NCBI GenBank assembly: GCA_051252415.1
Contig: JBPOGA010000008.1
Location: forward strand, 105,594 to 169,593
Direction: 5' to 3'
Source of the DNA: JBPOFY01 sp051252415
GTDB taxonomy: Bacteria > Verrucomicrobiota > Verrucomicrobiia > Opitutales > Coraliomargaritaceae
DNA: 64,000 bases
The notes below the pieces were generated by a model. That model did no database searches and was not told the DNA's origin. It saw nothing but the letters and a program-made list of their open reading frames with translations. Shown here piece after piece: positions 9,647-19,222 of this stretch (position 1 is the stretch's first letter; every line of letters begins with the position of its first letter). A program made the position numbers and the translations under genes.

Positions 9647-10795
9647 TCACTCCACCTGTAGAATCAGGCCCTTTAAGTAGCTACTTTCGGGAAGATTCAA
9701 CAAGGTTGGAAAATCAAATGGCTGACCTGTTCGCGCAAAGATTCGCCCTTCACGTCCTGCCTCCGCGGCAGCCGTTGCAACAAAGCGCTCAAAGGTATCT
9801 AGGCTCACCATTTCAGAGCGTGCATACGTCGCCAAAATGCCTCCCGACGGTAAACACCTAAGCGCATCCACATGCAACGAATGCAAGACTTCAAAGTCGG
9901 CAACATCTGCAGCCGGAGGATCCAACACGATACAGTCAAAGTCCCCCACTGCTCGCTCTGCAAGAAATGCACCTGCATCGCAGTGCATCGTTTCTACAAA
10001 GCACTCATTACGCTGCGCGTGTGCGCCAATCGCCTTCACGCATATCTCTGAGTGATCCAAGGCCACCACGTGCTCCGCACCTGCGCGTAGCGCATGCAGT
10101 GCAAAGCCACCATTATGCGAATGTGCATCCAAGACACAGCGCCCCTCGCACAAACTCCCCAGCAGTAGGTGCTGCTCTCGTTGATCCAAAAAGATACCTG
10201 GCTTTTCAGCAGATAACCAATCGACTCGATAAAACACACCGTCGAGTTCTACCCAGCGGCCTTTCAGATTATTCCCACTCTGCGTGTGAGCGACCCGCTC
10301 CAAGCCATACAGTTCGCGTTCTGCCACATGATTCAAAAAAACGATTTCCTGCGGCTGGCAGGCTTCTTTTAAAATCTCAGCAATAATTGGTAAACGGGCA
10401 TCGATCGCAGCAGTCTTTGCGGTGATTGAGATGACTTGCTCATATTGCTCAACAATGAGACCTGGCAAATAATCCGCATCCGAAGACACTAAGCGCTGAC
10501 AACCTTCATCCCCGCGCCGCGAAAGTGCTTCATGAATAGCTGTCGCCAAATAAGCTTCATCAAATGCCACACCCTCAGCAAAACTATAGCGCCTCCAAGC
10601 ACGCCTTGCATCACGTGGGTCATATAAACCACAGCCAAAGGACTCACCTTCAGCATCCACTAAATGCACCGCACTCCCGGGCTCGACGGAGGCATCTTCA
10701 ACTAAATCAGACAGCGCCACCCAAGGATGCCCACTCTTCTGATAATTAGGCACAGTCTGTAGACTTGCCAGCGATTGCTCCGATAAAAGATCCAT
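9647..10795 (-). CDS. Class I SAM-dependent rRNA methyltransferase, RlmI-like
   Basis: 382 residues with an N-terminal PUA-type domain (residues about 20-90), the linker 'YLPGLIVEQYEQVISI' and a Rossmann methyltransferase domain. The SAM loop is LDAHSHNGGF (about 217-226) and the catalytic loop is LDPPAAD (about 282). RlmI makes m5C in 23S rRNA. Here the DPPAF-like motif reads DPPAAD, so the modified base may differ. It lies 10 bases downstream of the LptG-like gene and is probably cotranscribed with it. Confidence 0.85.
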   Translation of the reverse strand: MDLLSEQSLASLQTVPNYQKSGHPWVALSDLVEDASVEPGSAVHLVDAEGESFGCGLYDPRDARRAWRRYSFAEGVAFDEAYLATAIHEALSRRGDEGCQRLVSSDADYLPGLIVEQYEQVISITAKTAAIDARLPIIAEILKEACQPQEIVFLNHVAERELYGLERVAHTQSGNNLKGRWVELDGVFYRVDWLSAEKPGIFLDQREQHLLLGSLCEGRCVLDAHSHNGGFALHALRAGAEHVVALDHSEICVKAIGAHAQRNECFVETMHCDAGAFLAERAVGDFDCIVLDPPAADVADFEVLHSLHVDALRCLPSGGILATYARSEMVSLDTFERFVATAAAEAGREGRIFARTGQPFDFPTLLNLPESSYLKGLILQVE

Positions 10796-10805
10796 AATTA
10801 TAAAT

Positions 10806-11918
10806 TTATCGTGCAGTTCGAAACAACTGCACAGCGACGCCCAGCATCACGACATTAGGCAGCCATGCGGCCAGCATCGCTGGTATCAACTGACGCTCTC
10901 CTAGGATAGCAGCCACTGTCGCTAATACATAAAAGGCCACGAAGAAACCCATACATTTGGAGACCCCAATCATTGGACTGGTGCGCACACCTGTCACCGC
11001 AAAAGGCACAGCAATACCAACAATAACCAAACAACTAAACGGCACAGCCAAAAGTGAGAAATAACGAACTAAATAAGCGTGTACCTTCGGGTTCTCTTCG
11101 GGTGGCACCATCTCGATGATACGCCGCAGCTCAAACAAGGAGAGTTCTTTGGGCTTCTTGTGTAGTGCCAACATCAAGTCGGGGTCTTCATCAAAATCCT
11201 CAAAGGTCTTTTCTTTAAATGGTAAAGCTCTAAGCGGATCGCCCGTCTCAGGGTCGAGCAACAGCTCACGACCATCGAGAAACACCCAAAAGCCTCGAGT
11301 ATTATCGTAGTAGGCTTCGCGCGCAGAAATCCGCGACGTCTCGCTACCATCTTTTTCGCGCGTATGCACATTCACTCCCATGCCGAGCCATGCACGTTCA
11401 CTAAAGCGATTCATAAACCACAGACGACCGTCTTTTCGATTATCGAAGCCCAAGTTGTAAATGAGCCCCACACTGTTGTCGGTGCCCTGCTCGTCTTCAG
11501 CCGCAAACTCCAGATTATCAATGAATATTCGAGCTTGCTCCACCGACTTTGGCACCACGGAAGCCGTCAAATATAGCAATCCAAATGACAGCGCCAAACC
11601 CGCGCCCCAGAGCGAACGACTGATTCGCCAGAGACTCGTGCCCGCAGCACGCATGGCAATCACCTCATTATTCCGGTGTAGGCTCCCAAGTGAAAACAAC
11701 AAGGAAACCAGAAATGCGATAGGTAAAATTGCGGGTAGATATGTCGGTAATGCGAGTAAGTAATAAAAGCAGATTTCCCCAACACTCGCTTTGTAGTCCA
11801 ACAAATCAGGCAATGAGTCATACATATTTTGCAAGATAAGGATGCCCACAATCACCCCTAAGGTCAGGGCAAAGCCCACCGCCCATTCTTTCAAAACATA
11901 CCGATCAATAATTGACAT
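10806..11918 (-). CDS. lptG: LPS export permease, LptF/LptG family
   Basis: A 370-residue YjgP/YjgQ-family permease: three membrane helices at the N-terminus, a periplasmic jelly-roll-like domain (about 120-270) and three C-terminal helices. With LptB it extracts LPS from the inner membrane. The start MSIIDRYVLKEW is the classical LptG/LptF opening, so the ATG at 11918 was chosen over one nine codons upstream. The LptF/G distinction is uncertain without the second permease, which is not in this window. Confidence 0.85.
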   Translation of the reverse strand: MSIIDRYVLKEWAVGFALTLGVIVGILILQNMYDSLPDLLDYKASVGEICFYYLLALPTYLPAILPIAFLVSLLFSLGSLHRNNEVIAMRAAGTSLWRISRSLWGAGLALSFGLLYLTASVVPKSVEQARIFIDNLEFAAEDEQGTDNSVGLIYNLGFDNRKDGRLWFMNRFSERAWLGMGVNVHTREKDGSETSRISAREAYYDNTRGFWVFLDGRELLLDPETGDPLRALPFKEKTFEDFDEDPDLMLALHKKPKELSLFELRRIIEMVPPEENPKVHAYLVRYFSLLAVPFSCLVIVGIAVPFAVTGVRTSPMIGVSKCMGFFVAFYVLATVAAILGERQLIPAMLAAWLPNVVMLGVAVQLFRTAR

Positions 11919-12014
11919 ACCTAGTTTTAAGACCAGCGGGCGCATAAAGTCACTCTGTTTGCGCAGATTTTTTTCTGGCCTGACACCTGATGCACTCGCT
12001 AGATAAGGACTCGC

Positions 12015-13736
12015 ATGGTAAAACGTATAAAAGAATCATGGAACTCTCGTTTAGGCATTATTCTGGCCGTTGCTGGTAGTGCAGTAGGCCTCGGGAATTT
12101 CCTTCGCTTTCCTGGTCAAGCCGCTGAATACGGAGGCGGGGCCTTTATGATCGCCTATTTTATATCCTTTTTGCTAATTGGCCTGCCAATTTGCTGGGCA
12201 GAATGGACCATGGGGCGCCTAGGAGGACAGGCTGGCTTCAATTCATCGCCAGGCATCTTCAACTACATCACCCGTAAGCCAGCATTTAAATACCTTGGTA
12301 TTATCGGGGTTCTCATTCCCGTAATCATCTATATGTATTACGTTTACATTGAGGCCTGGTGCCTGGGCTATGCAGTCAATTTCCTCGCAGGTAATATGGC
12401 ATTTGAGAATGTCAGTCAAGCGGGCGACTTTTGGGGCAGCTTCATCGGTATTGAAGGTGACGGCGATGCGCTAGGTTTCGGTCTAAAGCAGGTGGGGTTC
12501 TACCTCATACTCGTTTTTATTCTCAACTTCATATTAGTTTATCGTGGAATATCCAAAGGCATCGAATTATTCTGCCGCTATGCGATGCCAACACTCGTGA
12601 TCATCGCATTCGTGATACTCATACGTGTGCTCACATTAGGAACTCCAGATCCAGCATTTCCAGAACGCAATGTATCCAACGGCCTAGGCTTCATGTGGAA
12701 TCCAACAAAACATGTGGTTGAACACAAAGACGAAAGTGGCAGTTGGATTGTCGAAAAGGAGATTGTTGATGAAAGCCGGCTAGAAGCTGCCGAGCAAGCT
12801 GCAGTTGCGAACGAAACGATGCGTGTGCGCCATATCACAGTCAAAGAACAGCTCTTCAACCCACAGCTCTGGCTCGCGGCAGCGGGACAAATCTTCTTTT
12901 CGCTGTCTGTAGGATTTGGAGTGATCATTACATACTCGAGTTACCTATCGAAGAAAGACGACGTGGTTCTCAGTGGACTCGCTGCAACGAGTGCCAATGA
13001 ATTTTGTGAAGTTGCACTCGGCGGACTTATCACGCTGCCAGCTGCCGTCACTTTTCTTGGAGTTGCTGGAGTAGCCGGCATGGGCACCTTTGGTCTCGGC
13101 TTCAACGTGCTACCGATGGTCTTTGCTAATATGGCTTTCGGGGGACTCTTCGGATTTCTCTTTTTCTTCCTGCTCTTCCTTGCTGCGGTTACCAGCTCGC
13201 TGTCGATGTTGCAACCTGGAATCGCTTTCTTAGAAGAGGCGATGAAGATCACTCGTAAGCAATCTGTTGCTCTACTCGGATTAATTACCGCTGTCGGCTG
13301 TGGCTTTGTAGTTTACTTCAGCGAAGGAGTCAAAGCGCTCGACACGATGGACTTCTGGGTAGGCACTTTCTTGATCTTCGTGCTCTCGACCATCCAGATC
13401 ATTATTTTCGGCTGGATACTCGGAATCGAACAAGGCTTCAAACTGGCACATGAAGGTTCAGCAATTCGAATTCCTAGCGTATTTAAATTCATTATGAAAT
13501 GGGTCAGCCCCCTCTTTCTATTAATAATCTTCGCACTGTGGGTCGCAGCCAACGTCTTTGGGATCGACTTCAGCACAGGTGAAGCAAGTTACAGTGGATA
13601 TGTGAAAGACCTATTCATCGAGCCAAACACTGTCGCGTGGCTCAGCATTACACTCATCAGTATTGTCGCTGCGTTATTTATCTTCATCGTATCTTTAAAC
13701 ACTGAATATAAACAATTACCCAAAGGGGAAAAATAA
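12015..13736 (+). CDS. Sodium-dependent transporter, NSS/SNF family
   Basis: A 573-residue neurotransmitter:sodium symporter of the LeuT fold. Residues about 9-50 carry the family opening 'SWNSRLG.ILA.AGSAVGLGN', with Asn and Gly at the Na+ and substrate site in helix 1. About twelve hydrophobic segments follow. An extra hydrophilic stretch (about 235-285, 'DESGSWIVEKEIVDES') sits between two helices. AAGGA lies five bases before the ATG. It is directly coupled to the MetS-like small gene, which suggests import of methionine, alanine or a similar amino acid. Confidence 0.9.
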   Translation: MVKRIKESWNSRLGIILAVAGSAVGLGNFLRFPGQAAEYGGGAFMIAYFISFLLIGLPICWAEWTMGRLGGQAGFNSSPGIFNYITRKPAFKYLGIIGVLIPVIIYMYYVYIEAWCLGYAVNFLAGNMAFENVSQAGDFWGSFIGIEGDGDALGFGLKQVGFYLILVFILNFILVYRGISKGIELFCRYAMPTLVIIAFVILIRVLTLGTPDPAFPERNVSNGLGFMWNPTKHVVEHKDESGSWIVEKEIVDESRLEAAEQAAVANETMRVRHITVKEQLFNPQLWLAAAGQIFFSLSVGFGVIITYSSYLSKKDDVVLSGLAATSANEFCEVALGGLITLPAAVTFLGVAGVAGMGTFGLGFNVLPMVFANMAFGGLFGFLFFFLLFLAAVTSSLSMLQPGIAFLEEAMKITRKQSVALLGLITAVGCGFVVYFSEGVKALDTMDFWVGTFLIFVLSTIQIIIFGWILGIEQGFKLAHEGSAIRIPSVFKFIMKWVSPLFLLIIFALWVAANVFGIDFSTGEASYSGYVKDLFIEPNTVAWLSITLISIVAALFIFIVSLNTEYKQLPKGEK

Positions 13737-13885
13737 TGACACTTTACGGTTGGATCATCATGGCACTTTCCGTCGGCTCAGTAAGCCTACTACTCATTTG
13801 GTGCATAGTTAAAGTGTTTACCACTCCCGAGGAGTCCGAGCATGTTCACGGCTTCGAACAGGAAACACCTGATATAGACCGCTGA
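13736..13885 (+). CDS. MetS-like small subunit of NSS transporter
   Basis: A 49-residue single-helix protein (MTLYGWIIMALS...). The ATG shares its A with the TAA of the transporter (taATG), and the purine-rich AAAGGGGAA just upstream is a ribosome binding site. One membrane helix (about 4-26) is followed by a short acidic tail. This is the shape and position of the MetS family, the small partner of NSS transporters (MetPS). The family assignment rests on position, length and composition. Confidence 0.8.
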   Translation: MTLYGWIIMALSVGSVSLLLIWCIVKVFTTPEESEHVHGFEQETPDIDR

Positions 13886-13891
13886 GAAATA

Positions 13892-14284
13892 CTAAAGTTT
13901 GAACTCTGCTTTAAATGCGGCGCTTGCAGTTTCAAATTCTGCGCGGATCTGATCCGCCCCTGCGTCGAGTAGAGTCAGTTCGCCAGCATCAATCGCATTT
14001 TCAATCGCACGATAATACACCGCTAATCGTGCCATGCCTAAGTTCCCTGCACTACCTGCGATGAAGTGCACAATCTGACGCAGCTCAACAACATCATTTG
14101 TCTGGCAGACATGATCTAAGGCCTCCAACTTCTCACGGCTTTCGCCTTCAAATAAATCAAAGAGTTCGCGGACTAAGGCTGTCGAATCTTCCCCATCTTC
14201 AAGCATCAAGAGCATATCAATTTGCTCACGATCCATTACTGGAGTATCTGAATCAATAGATATGGAAGCAATGGTATGGGGCAT
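13892..14284 (-). CDS. Hpt-domain protein
   Basis: A 130-residue helical protein with the phosphoacceptor motif HFIAGSAGNLG (residues about 79-89; the His is the phosphorylation site), as in histidine-containing phosphotransfer domains. It has no kinase or receiver domain. It ends three bases from the downstream end of the glycosyltransferase gene and is probably cotranscribed with it. It may pass phosphate to a receiver encoded elsewhere. Confidence 0.8.
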   Translation of the reverse strand: MPHTIASISIDSDTPVMDREQIDMLLMLEDGEDSTALVRELFDLFEGESREKLEALDHVCQTNDVVELRQIVHFIAGSAGNLGMARLAVYYRAIENAIDAGELTLLDAGADQIRAEFETASAAFKAEFKL

Positions 14285-14287
14285 AAT

Positions 14288-15544
14288 CTAATGGGTTTTA
14301 TTGATCGTCTCCTCTGGCGGAAACATAGACTCCACCTGATCTATGTATTTGTCCATCGAATAACGCTCTTCTAAAACACGCATGCATTTCGCAGCCAATG
14401 CTTCGCCGGCATCCTTCAAGGCCATAAATCGCTGAATTGCATACATCAATGCTTCATGATTATCTCGCTCATAAATAAATGCGGTTTCACCATCCTCCAC
14501 GATCTCTGGAGCGCCACCATCTTGCGACAGGATACATGGCAAACCAGACTGCATCGCTTCGAGTGTTGTTATGGAAAATGGATCATCACAACGGCTGGAA
14601 GAAATATACGCATCGTAGTTTGCATAATGCTTCGTTATCTCGCCAGGTCGTATCGCAACAATCGTCACGTAATCCGCTAAGCCCATTTGATTAATGCGCT
14701 CGCGTATAGTTTTACGCTGAATGGGCTCGCCCATTCCAAACACATCTAGGTGACATTGGACTCCCAAGTCCTTGAGTGTAGACATTGCATCGAGTGCAAT
14801 ATCTGGCCCTTTACCTTCAGAGAGCCGCCCTGCCCACATAAATCGATTTCGATGCTGGAAACTGGTTTTGACTGTCTTCGATGGCAGAGTCACTGCAGGA
14901 TAAATGACTGGCCGATCTTCAATTCCACTCAGACCATCACTCTGCAATGTTTGCTGAAGCGCACGACTGCAGACCCAAGAATTCGAAAAATCCAACTCAT
15001 TCGCCGAACAAATCGGCAATTTTCTAGTTACTCGCCGACGTGCCCCCGTAACTGTAAGCAACAACTTGTGCAATTTCGCGCCAAGGGTATTCTTTTTATG
15101 CCACCACCACTGCCATGGATCAGATTCGTACACACTACGTAATGCCCATTCATTATGTAAATCGTAGACCACTGCAACCCCGTGATCTTCCATCCGCTTC
15201 AACAGGGATCTTGAAAGCAGCTTACAATTCCAAACCAAAACAACATCTGGCTTAAATCGATTAATACGATAATCCAATGTCGCTGCATTTTTCATTTCAA
15301 GCGTACGCACATCATGATAGCTCAACGCTCGCAACCCATCTTCGGAAAAATCCGCAGACAATGCCAACTCTCTAAAGACTCCCCGATCAGATGCTATGCC
15401 CCCAGGCGGCACTCGGTGATTCGAAGTCAGAACTTGTAAACTGTTACCACGCAACGATATCGCCTCAGCGACTTGCTGACAGCGTGTATCATGTCCACTC
15501 ATTCCAAGTGGGGGGTAATAACTAGTTAGTATAAGGATTTTCAC
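14288..15544 (-). CDS. Glycosyltransferase family 4-like protein
   Basis: A 418-residue GT-B enzyme. The N-terminal half opens with 'ILILTSYYPPLGMSG' and the C-terminal half carries the GT4 signature: 'GRLSEGKGPDIALDAM' and 'SITTLEAMQSGLPCI'. The Glu of 'TTLEAM' and Glu-Glu in 'PEIVED' match the E(x7)E donor-binding motif. It probably acts in cell-surface polysaccharide synthesis. It starts with GTG and lies three bases upstream of the Hpt gene. Confidence 0.85.
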   Translation of the reverse strand: MKILILTSYYPPLGMSGHDTRCQQVAEAISLRGNSLQVLTSNHRVPPGGIASDRGVFRELALSADFSEDGLRALSYHDVRTLEMKNAATLDYRINRFKPDVVLVWNCKLLSRSLLKRMEDHGVAVVYDLHNEWALRSVYESDPWQWWWHKKNTLGAKLHKLLLTVTGARRRVTRKLPICSANELDFSNSWVCSRALQQTLQSDGLSGIEDRPVIYPAVTLPSKTVKTSFQHRNRFMWAGRLSEGKGPDIALDAMSTLKDLGVQCHLDVFGMGEPIQRKTIRERINQMGLADYVTIVAIRPGEITKHYANYDAYISSSRCDDPFSITTLEAMQSGLPCILSQDGGAPEIVEDGETAFIYERDNHEALMYAIQRFMALKDAGEALAAKCMRVLEERYSMDKYIDQVESMFPPEETINKTH

Positions 15545-15640
15545 TCAATTGTTTGATTTAACGACAGAGGGTGCGAGTGCCCATCGGCTTAGCAACTCAT
15601 AATGTTGCTATTTTGAGCAAAAATGATGCCTAGATGACGA

Positions 15641-17401
15641 TTATGCAGTTAAATCACCCAAAGCATTCTTCCGAAATGCTTCTAACAGCGCTAATGCTTG
15701 GCTGGACGAATTGGTTGCTAAAACCTGCTCAACCAGTGCTTCAGCCTCCTTGGAATCGACTTGGCGTAATAAATACTTCACCTCTGGAAATGAACTCGAG
15801 GTGAGACTCAGTGAGCTCGCGCCCATACCGACCAACAAAGGTGCATATATCGGGTCACCCGCGATTTCACCACATACACTGACATGCACATTGGCCTGCC
15901 TGCCACCATCGATAATCTTTTTCAAAGTGCGAATCACTGCTGGGTGCGTCGGCTCATATAGGTGCGCGACACGATCATTTAAGCGATCTACCGCCATGAG
16001 ATACTGAATCAAATCATTAGTGCCAATACTGAGGAAGTCAGTTTCTGCAGCGAGTAAGTCAACGATCACGGCAGCACTGGGAACTTCTACCATCGCGCCA
16101 ACTGGCATGTTCTCATCAAAGGCTTGTCCTTCTGCGCGCAACTCCGCTTTCACAGAGTCCAAGACCTCGTTAGCGCGATGCAATTCCCCGATGCCACTAA
16201 TCATCGGATACATCAGTTTCACATTACCATTCGCGCTAGCTCGTAATATGGCACGTAACTGCGTCTTAAAAACACTTAGGTTCTCTAAGCAAAACCGGAT
16301 CGCACGAAATCCCATAAATGAGTTATCCTCTTTCATGCTATCCACTCCGATAATTTTATCACCACCCACATCCAAAGTGCGGATAATCACCGAATCTTTA
16401 CCCGCAGCTTTCGCTACAGCATCATACTCTTCATATTGAACTGCCTCTGAGGGGAATCCGTGATGCCGCAGGAAAATACCTTCCGTGCGGAAAAGCCCGA
16501 CACCATCGGCATTCATTGCCAATACTTGCTCCATCTCTTGAGCACCTTCCACATTGGCCATCAACTCTATGGCTACACCATCTTTTGTCTCACTTGGCTC
16601 CGGAATCGCGGTCTCGTATATAGCATCTAACTTGCGGCGTTCAGAGACCAGTTTGCCGTATTTATATAGGCGATCTTCTGTTGGATTGATAACAATGATG
16701 CCCTCATGACCATCCAGTAAAATGGAGTCCCCTGTCTTGATGTGCTTGGTGGCATCATGCGTGCCAACGACTGCGGGTATGCGCAAAGAACGCGCCATGA
16801 TCACAGAGTGACTGGTCTTGCCACCCGCATCTGTGACAAACCCCAACAACTTCGTCCGATCCATATCTGCGGTGTCGGATGGAGAAATATCTTCTGAAAT
16901 TACAATGCTATCACTTGGTATGTCTCCCAAGTTGACCTTCTGCGTGCCAACTAAGTTATGTAGCAGTCGACGCGTAACATCACGTATATCGGAAACGCGC
17001 TCCTTGAGATACTCATCCTCCATCGAGCTAAAGAATGAGATATAGCGCTGTGCGACATTATTATAACAAAACTCAACGTTCTTTTTAAGCGTGCGCACCT
17101 CTGCAGTGGCTTCAGAGATCAAAGCACTGTCCTCCAAAACCATTAGATGCGCATCAAAAATCGCAGCTTCACCATCGCCCAAACTTTCTGCGACTTTATT
17201 TCGAACCGCTGTGATTTCAGCCCGGGTTTCGATGATCGCATGATCTAAGCGATCAATTTCAGAATCAATCGCGTCTTCCTCGATGTCGAATTCTGGGACA
17301 TCTAGTTGATTCTGAGAGTAAATCAAAGCCGTGCCATGAGCTACCCCCGGAGATGCAGGAATACCAGTCAGAACGATCTCTTGATTGTCAGCGTCGGGCA
17401 C
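15641..17401 (-). CDS. ptsI: Phosphoenolpyruvate-protein phosphotransferase (EI)
   Basis: 586 residues in EI order: an N-terminal HPr-binding domain, the phospho-His site 'GGKTSHSVIMAR' (His at about 198), then the PEP-binding barrel with 'DGVGLFRTE', 'IGTNDLIQYLMAVDR' and 'CGEIAGDP'. EI takes phosphate from PEP to HPr. No HPr gene lies next to it, which is unusual. It lies 51 bases downstream of ispE on the same strand. It starts with GTG (MPDADNQEI); no better start is close. Confidence 0.95.
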   Translation of the reverse strand: MPDADNQEIVLTGIPASPGVAHGTALIYSQNQLDVPEFDIEEDAIDSEIDRLDHAIIETRAEITAVRNKVAESLGDGEAAIFDAHLMVLEDSALISEATAEVRTLKKNVEFCYNNVAQRYISFFSSMEDEYLKERVSDIRDVTRRLLHNLVGTQKVNLGDIPSDSIVISEDISPSDTADMDRTKLLGFVTDAGGKTSHSVIMARSLRIPAVVGTHDATKHIKTGDSILLDGHEGIIVINPTEDRLYKYGKLVSERRKLDAIYETAIPEPSETKDGVAIELMANVEGAQEMEQVLAMNADGVGLFRTEGIFLRHHGFPSEAVQYEEYDAVAKAAGKDSVIIRTLDVGGDKIIGVDSMKEDNSFMGFRAIRFCLENLSVFKTQLRAILRASANGNVKLMYPMISGIGELHRANEVLDSVKAELRAEGQAFDENMPVGAMVEVPSAAVIVDLLAAETDFLSIGTNDLIQYLMAVDRLNDRVAHLYEPTHPAVIRTLKKIIDGGRQANVHVSVCGEIAGDPIYAPLLVGMGASSLSLTSSSFPEVKYLLRQVDSKEAEALVEQVLATNSSSQALALLEAFRKNALGDLTA

Positions 17402-17452
17402 GAGTGATTTTAAGTTATATTTTTCTACGGTTAGGCTAAGTGCAGTCTCGTT

Positions 17453-18346
17453 TCAGCAAATTGAAGTTTCAACCCAAAACACCTGCTGTCCCCAAGCATT
17501 CTGACATATTTCGTATATTTCCGTAGCAGCCCCCCTAGAATCATCCAATAACGCAAAACAACAGCTGCCACTCCCACTCATCAGACATGGCACGCCCGCA
17601 GTTGTTAAGTCCTCCAAAAGGCACTCAAGCGCAATGTATTTGCGGCCGACAATTGGTTGAAAAGAGTTAAATAACAGATCGGCAAGCTGCTTCGTTTGCT
17701 GAAATGTATTTAAACGGCTCTCCGCAAGCGGCTCAGCCTCATAGCTACTAGGCGCGTTCGCACGCAGTTGCCCATAGGCCCAAGCCGTTTCGACTCCAAA
17801 ATCTGGCCGAAAAAGCACCAGCTTTTGGCCAAGCAACGAGGCAACACAGTCCGCATCCAGCGGCTCTAAGATCTCTCCACGCCCGCGCATAATAGAAGGT
17901 CGCGCTTCGATAAAGAATGGACAATCCGAACCCAACTGCGCCGCCAGTTCTAGCAACTCACTGATACTAAGTGGTTCGCCTAGCAAAGTATTCATTGCTC
18001 GCAGTGCCACAGAGGCATTGCTGCTACCACCACCGAGCCCCGCTCCCATCGGAATTCGCTTATCTAAATCAAATTCAAAGTAGACCGTGCCCCCAACCTT
18101 CTCACGAAACAACACAGCGGCCTTCATCACCAAGTTCTCAGAGCCGAGGGGCACCGCGGGATCCGTGCACCGCAGTAAGTCCTGCTCACCTTTGGCAAGC
18201 TGCGTCGTGAGTAGATCTCCAAACTCCAGAGCCACGACCACAGATGTCAGCGCGTGAAAGCCATCCGCTTGCGGCCCATGCACGGACAACATCAAATTCA
18301 CTTTGGCAGGTGAATGCAGCTCTATCGATTGTGACGGATCACTCAT
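17453..18346 (-). CDS. ispE: 4-diphosphocytidyl-2-C-methyl-D-erythritol kinase
   Basis: A 297-residue GHMP kinase, the fourth step of the MEP isoprenoid pathway. 'SPAKVNLML' (about 11-19) is the N-terminal substrate motif. 'PMGAGLGGGSSNA' (about 94-106) is the glycine-rich GHMP ATP loop. 'MSGSGSCCFAL' (about 258) is motif 3. The GTG codon directly before the ATG was rejected. ispD lies about 1 kb away on the other strand, so two steps of the pathway are nearby. Confidence 0.95.
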   Translation of the reverse strand: MSDPSQSIELHSPAKVNLMLSVHGPQADGFHALTSVVVALEFGDLLTTQLAKGEQDLLRCTDPAVPLGSENLVMKAAVLFREKVGGTVYFEFDLDKRIPMGAGLGGGSSNASVALRAMNTLLGEPLSISELLELAAQLGSDCPFFIEARPSIMRGRGEILEPLDADCVASLLGQKLVLFRPDFGVETAWAYGQLRANAPSSYEAEPLAESRLNTFQQTKQLADLLFNSFQPIVGRKYIALECLLEDLTTAGVPCLMSGSGSCCFALLDDSRGAATEIYEICQNAWGQQVFWVETSIC

Positions 18347-18440
18347 CACGTCAGTTAAGAACAGAGTTTTTCACACAGCCAGACAAAATCCTGCTTTTGC
18401 ACTTTGCTTCGAGTCCAATGCCCTGCTAATCCATTAAAAT

Positions 18441-19142
18441 ATGTCTAATCAAAACAACTGCTCATTGATTTTAGCACTCGATCTCGAAACACGTGAAGAA
18501 GCCCTAGCGATGCTCGACCGTCTCGGCGACTCCTTAGAATGGGTCAAAATCGGCCTCCAGCTATTCACTGCCTACGGCCCAGACTTCGTGCGCGAAATTG
18601 CAGATAAAGGCTACAAGGTGTTCCTCGACCTCAAATTGCATGACATCCCCAATACTGTAGCCAAAGCGGTGCAAAGTATCTCCACCCTACCAGTGGAGCT
18701 ACTCACCTTGCACGCATGCGGCGGCGGCGAGATGCTTGAATGGGCCAATAAAGCACGTGCCGACCACGCACCAAACCTCAACTTACTCGCAGTCACCGTG
18801 CTCACCTCGATGAATGAAGCACAACTTCGTTCGCTAAATGTCCAGGCGACACCCGAGGCGCAAGTCATTCACTTAGCTGACATTACACTCAAGGCAGGCA
18901 TCCAAGGCTTGGTCTGCTCCTCCTTAGAGCTCAATCCACTGCGCACACGTTTCGGCAACGATCCAATTATCGTCACACCAGGCATTCGCCCAGCAGGCAG
19001 TGCGGCAGACGAGCAAAAACGAATCATGACACCAGCCGCTGCAGCAGCCGCAGGCTCGAGCTACATCGTCGTCGGTCGCCCGATCCTGAAAGCTGAAGAT
19101 CCCGCCGCGGCCGCTCGCGCCATCCAAGCCGAACTCGTGTAG
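18441..19142 (+). CDS. pyrF: Orotidine 5'-phosphate decarboxylase
   Basis: A 233-residue TIM barrel, the last step of UMP synthesis. The active-site block 'VFLDLKLHDIPNTV' (about 65-78) carries the Asp-Lys-Asp dyads of the family. 'ALDLETREEAL' is the N-terminal strand and 'TPGIRP' (about 178) closes the phosphate site. The length is normal. It is divergent from ispE with a short promoter gap. Confidence 0.97.
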   Translation: MSNQNNCSLILALDLETREEALAMLDRLGDSLEWVKIGLQLFTAYGPDFVREIADKGYKVFLDLKLHDIPNTVAKAVQSISTLPVELLTLHACGGGEMLEWANKARADHAPNLNLLAVTVLTSMNEAQLRSLNVQATPEAQVIHLADITLKAGIQGLVCSSLELNPLRTRFGNDPIIVTPGIRPAGSAADEQKRIMTPAAAAAAGSSYIVVGRPILKAEDPAAAARAIQAELV

Positions 19143-19222
19143 CCTTTCTAGCTTGTTCTTAATTAGTTCCTTCAGCGGAATTTCAGTATTTCAGCTTTTC
19201 TAAATCTCAGCTTTCCAAAAAA

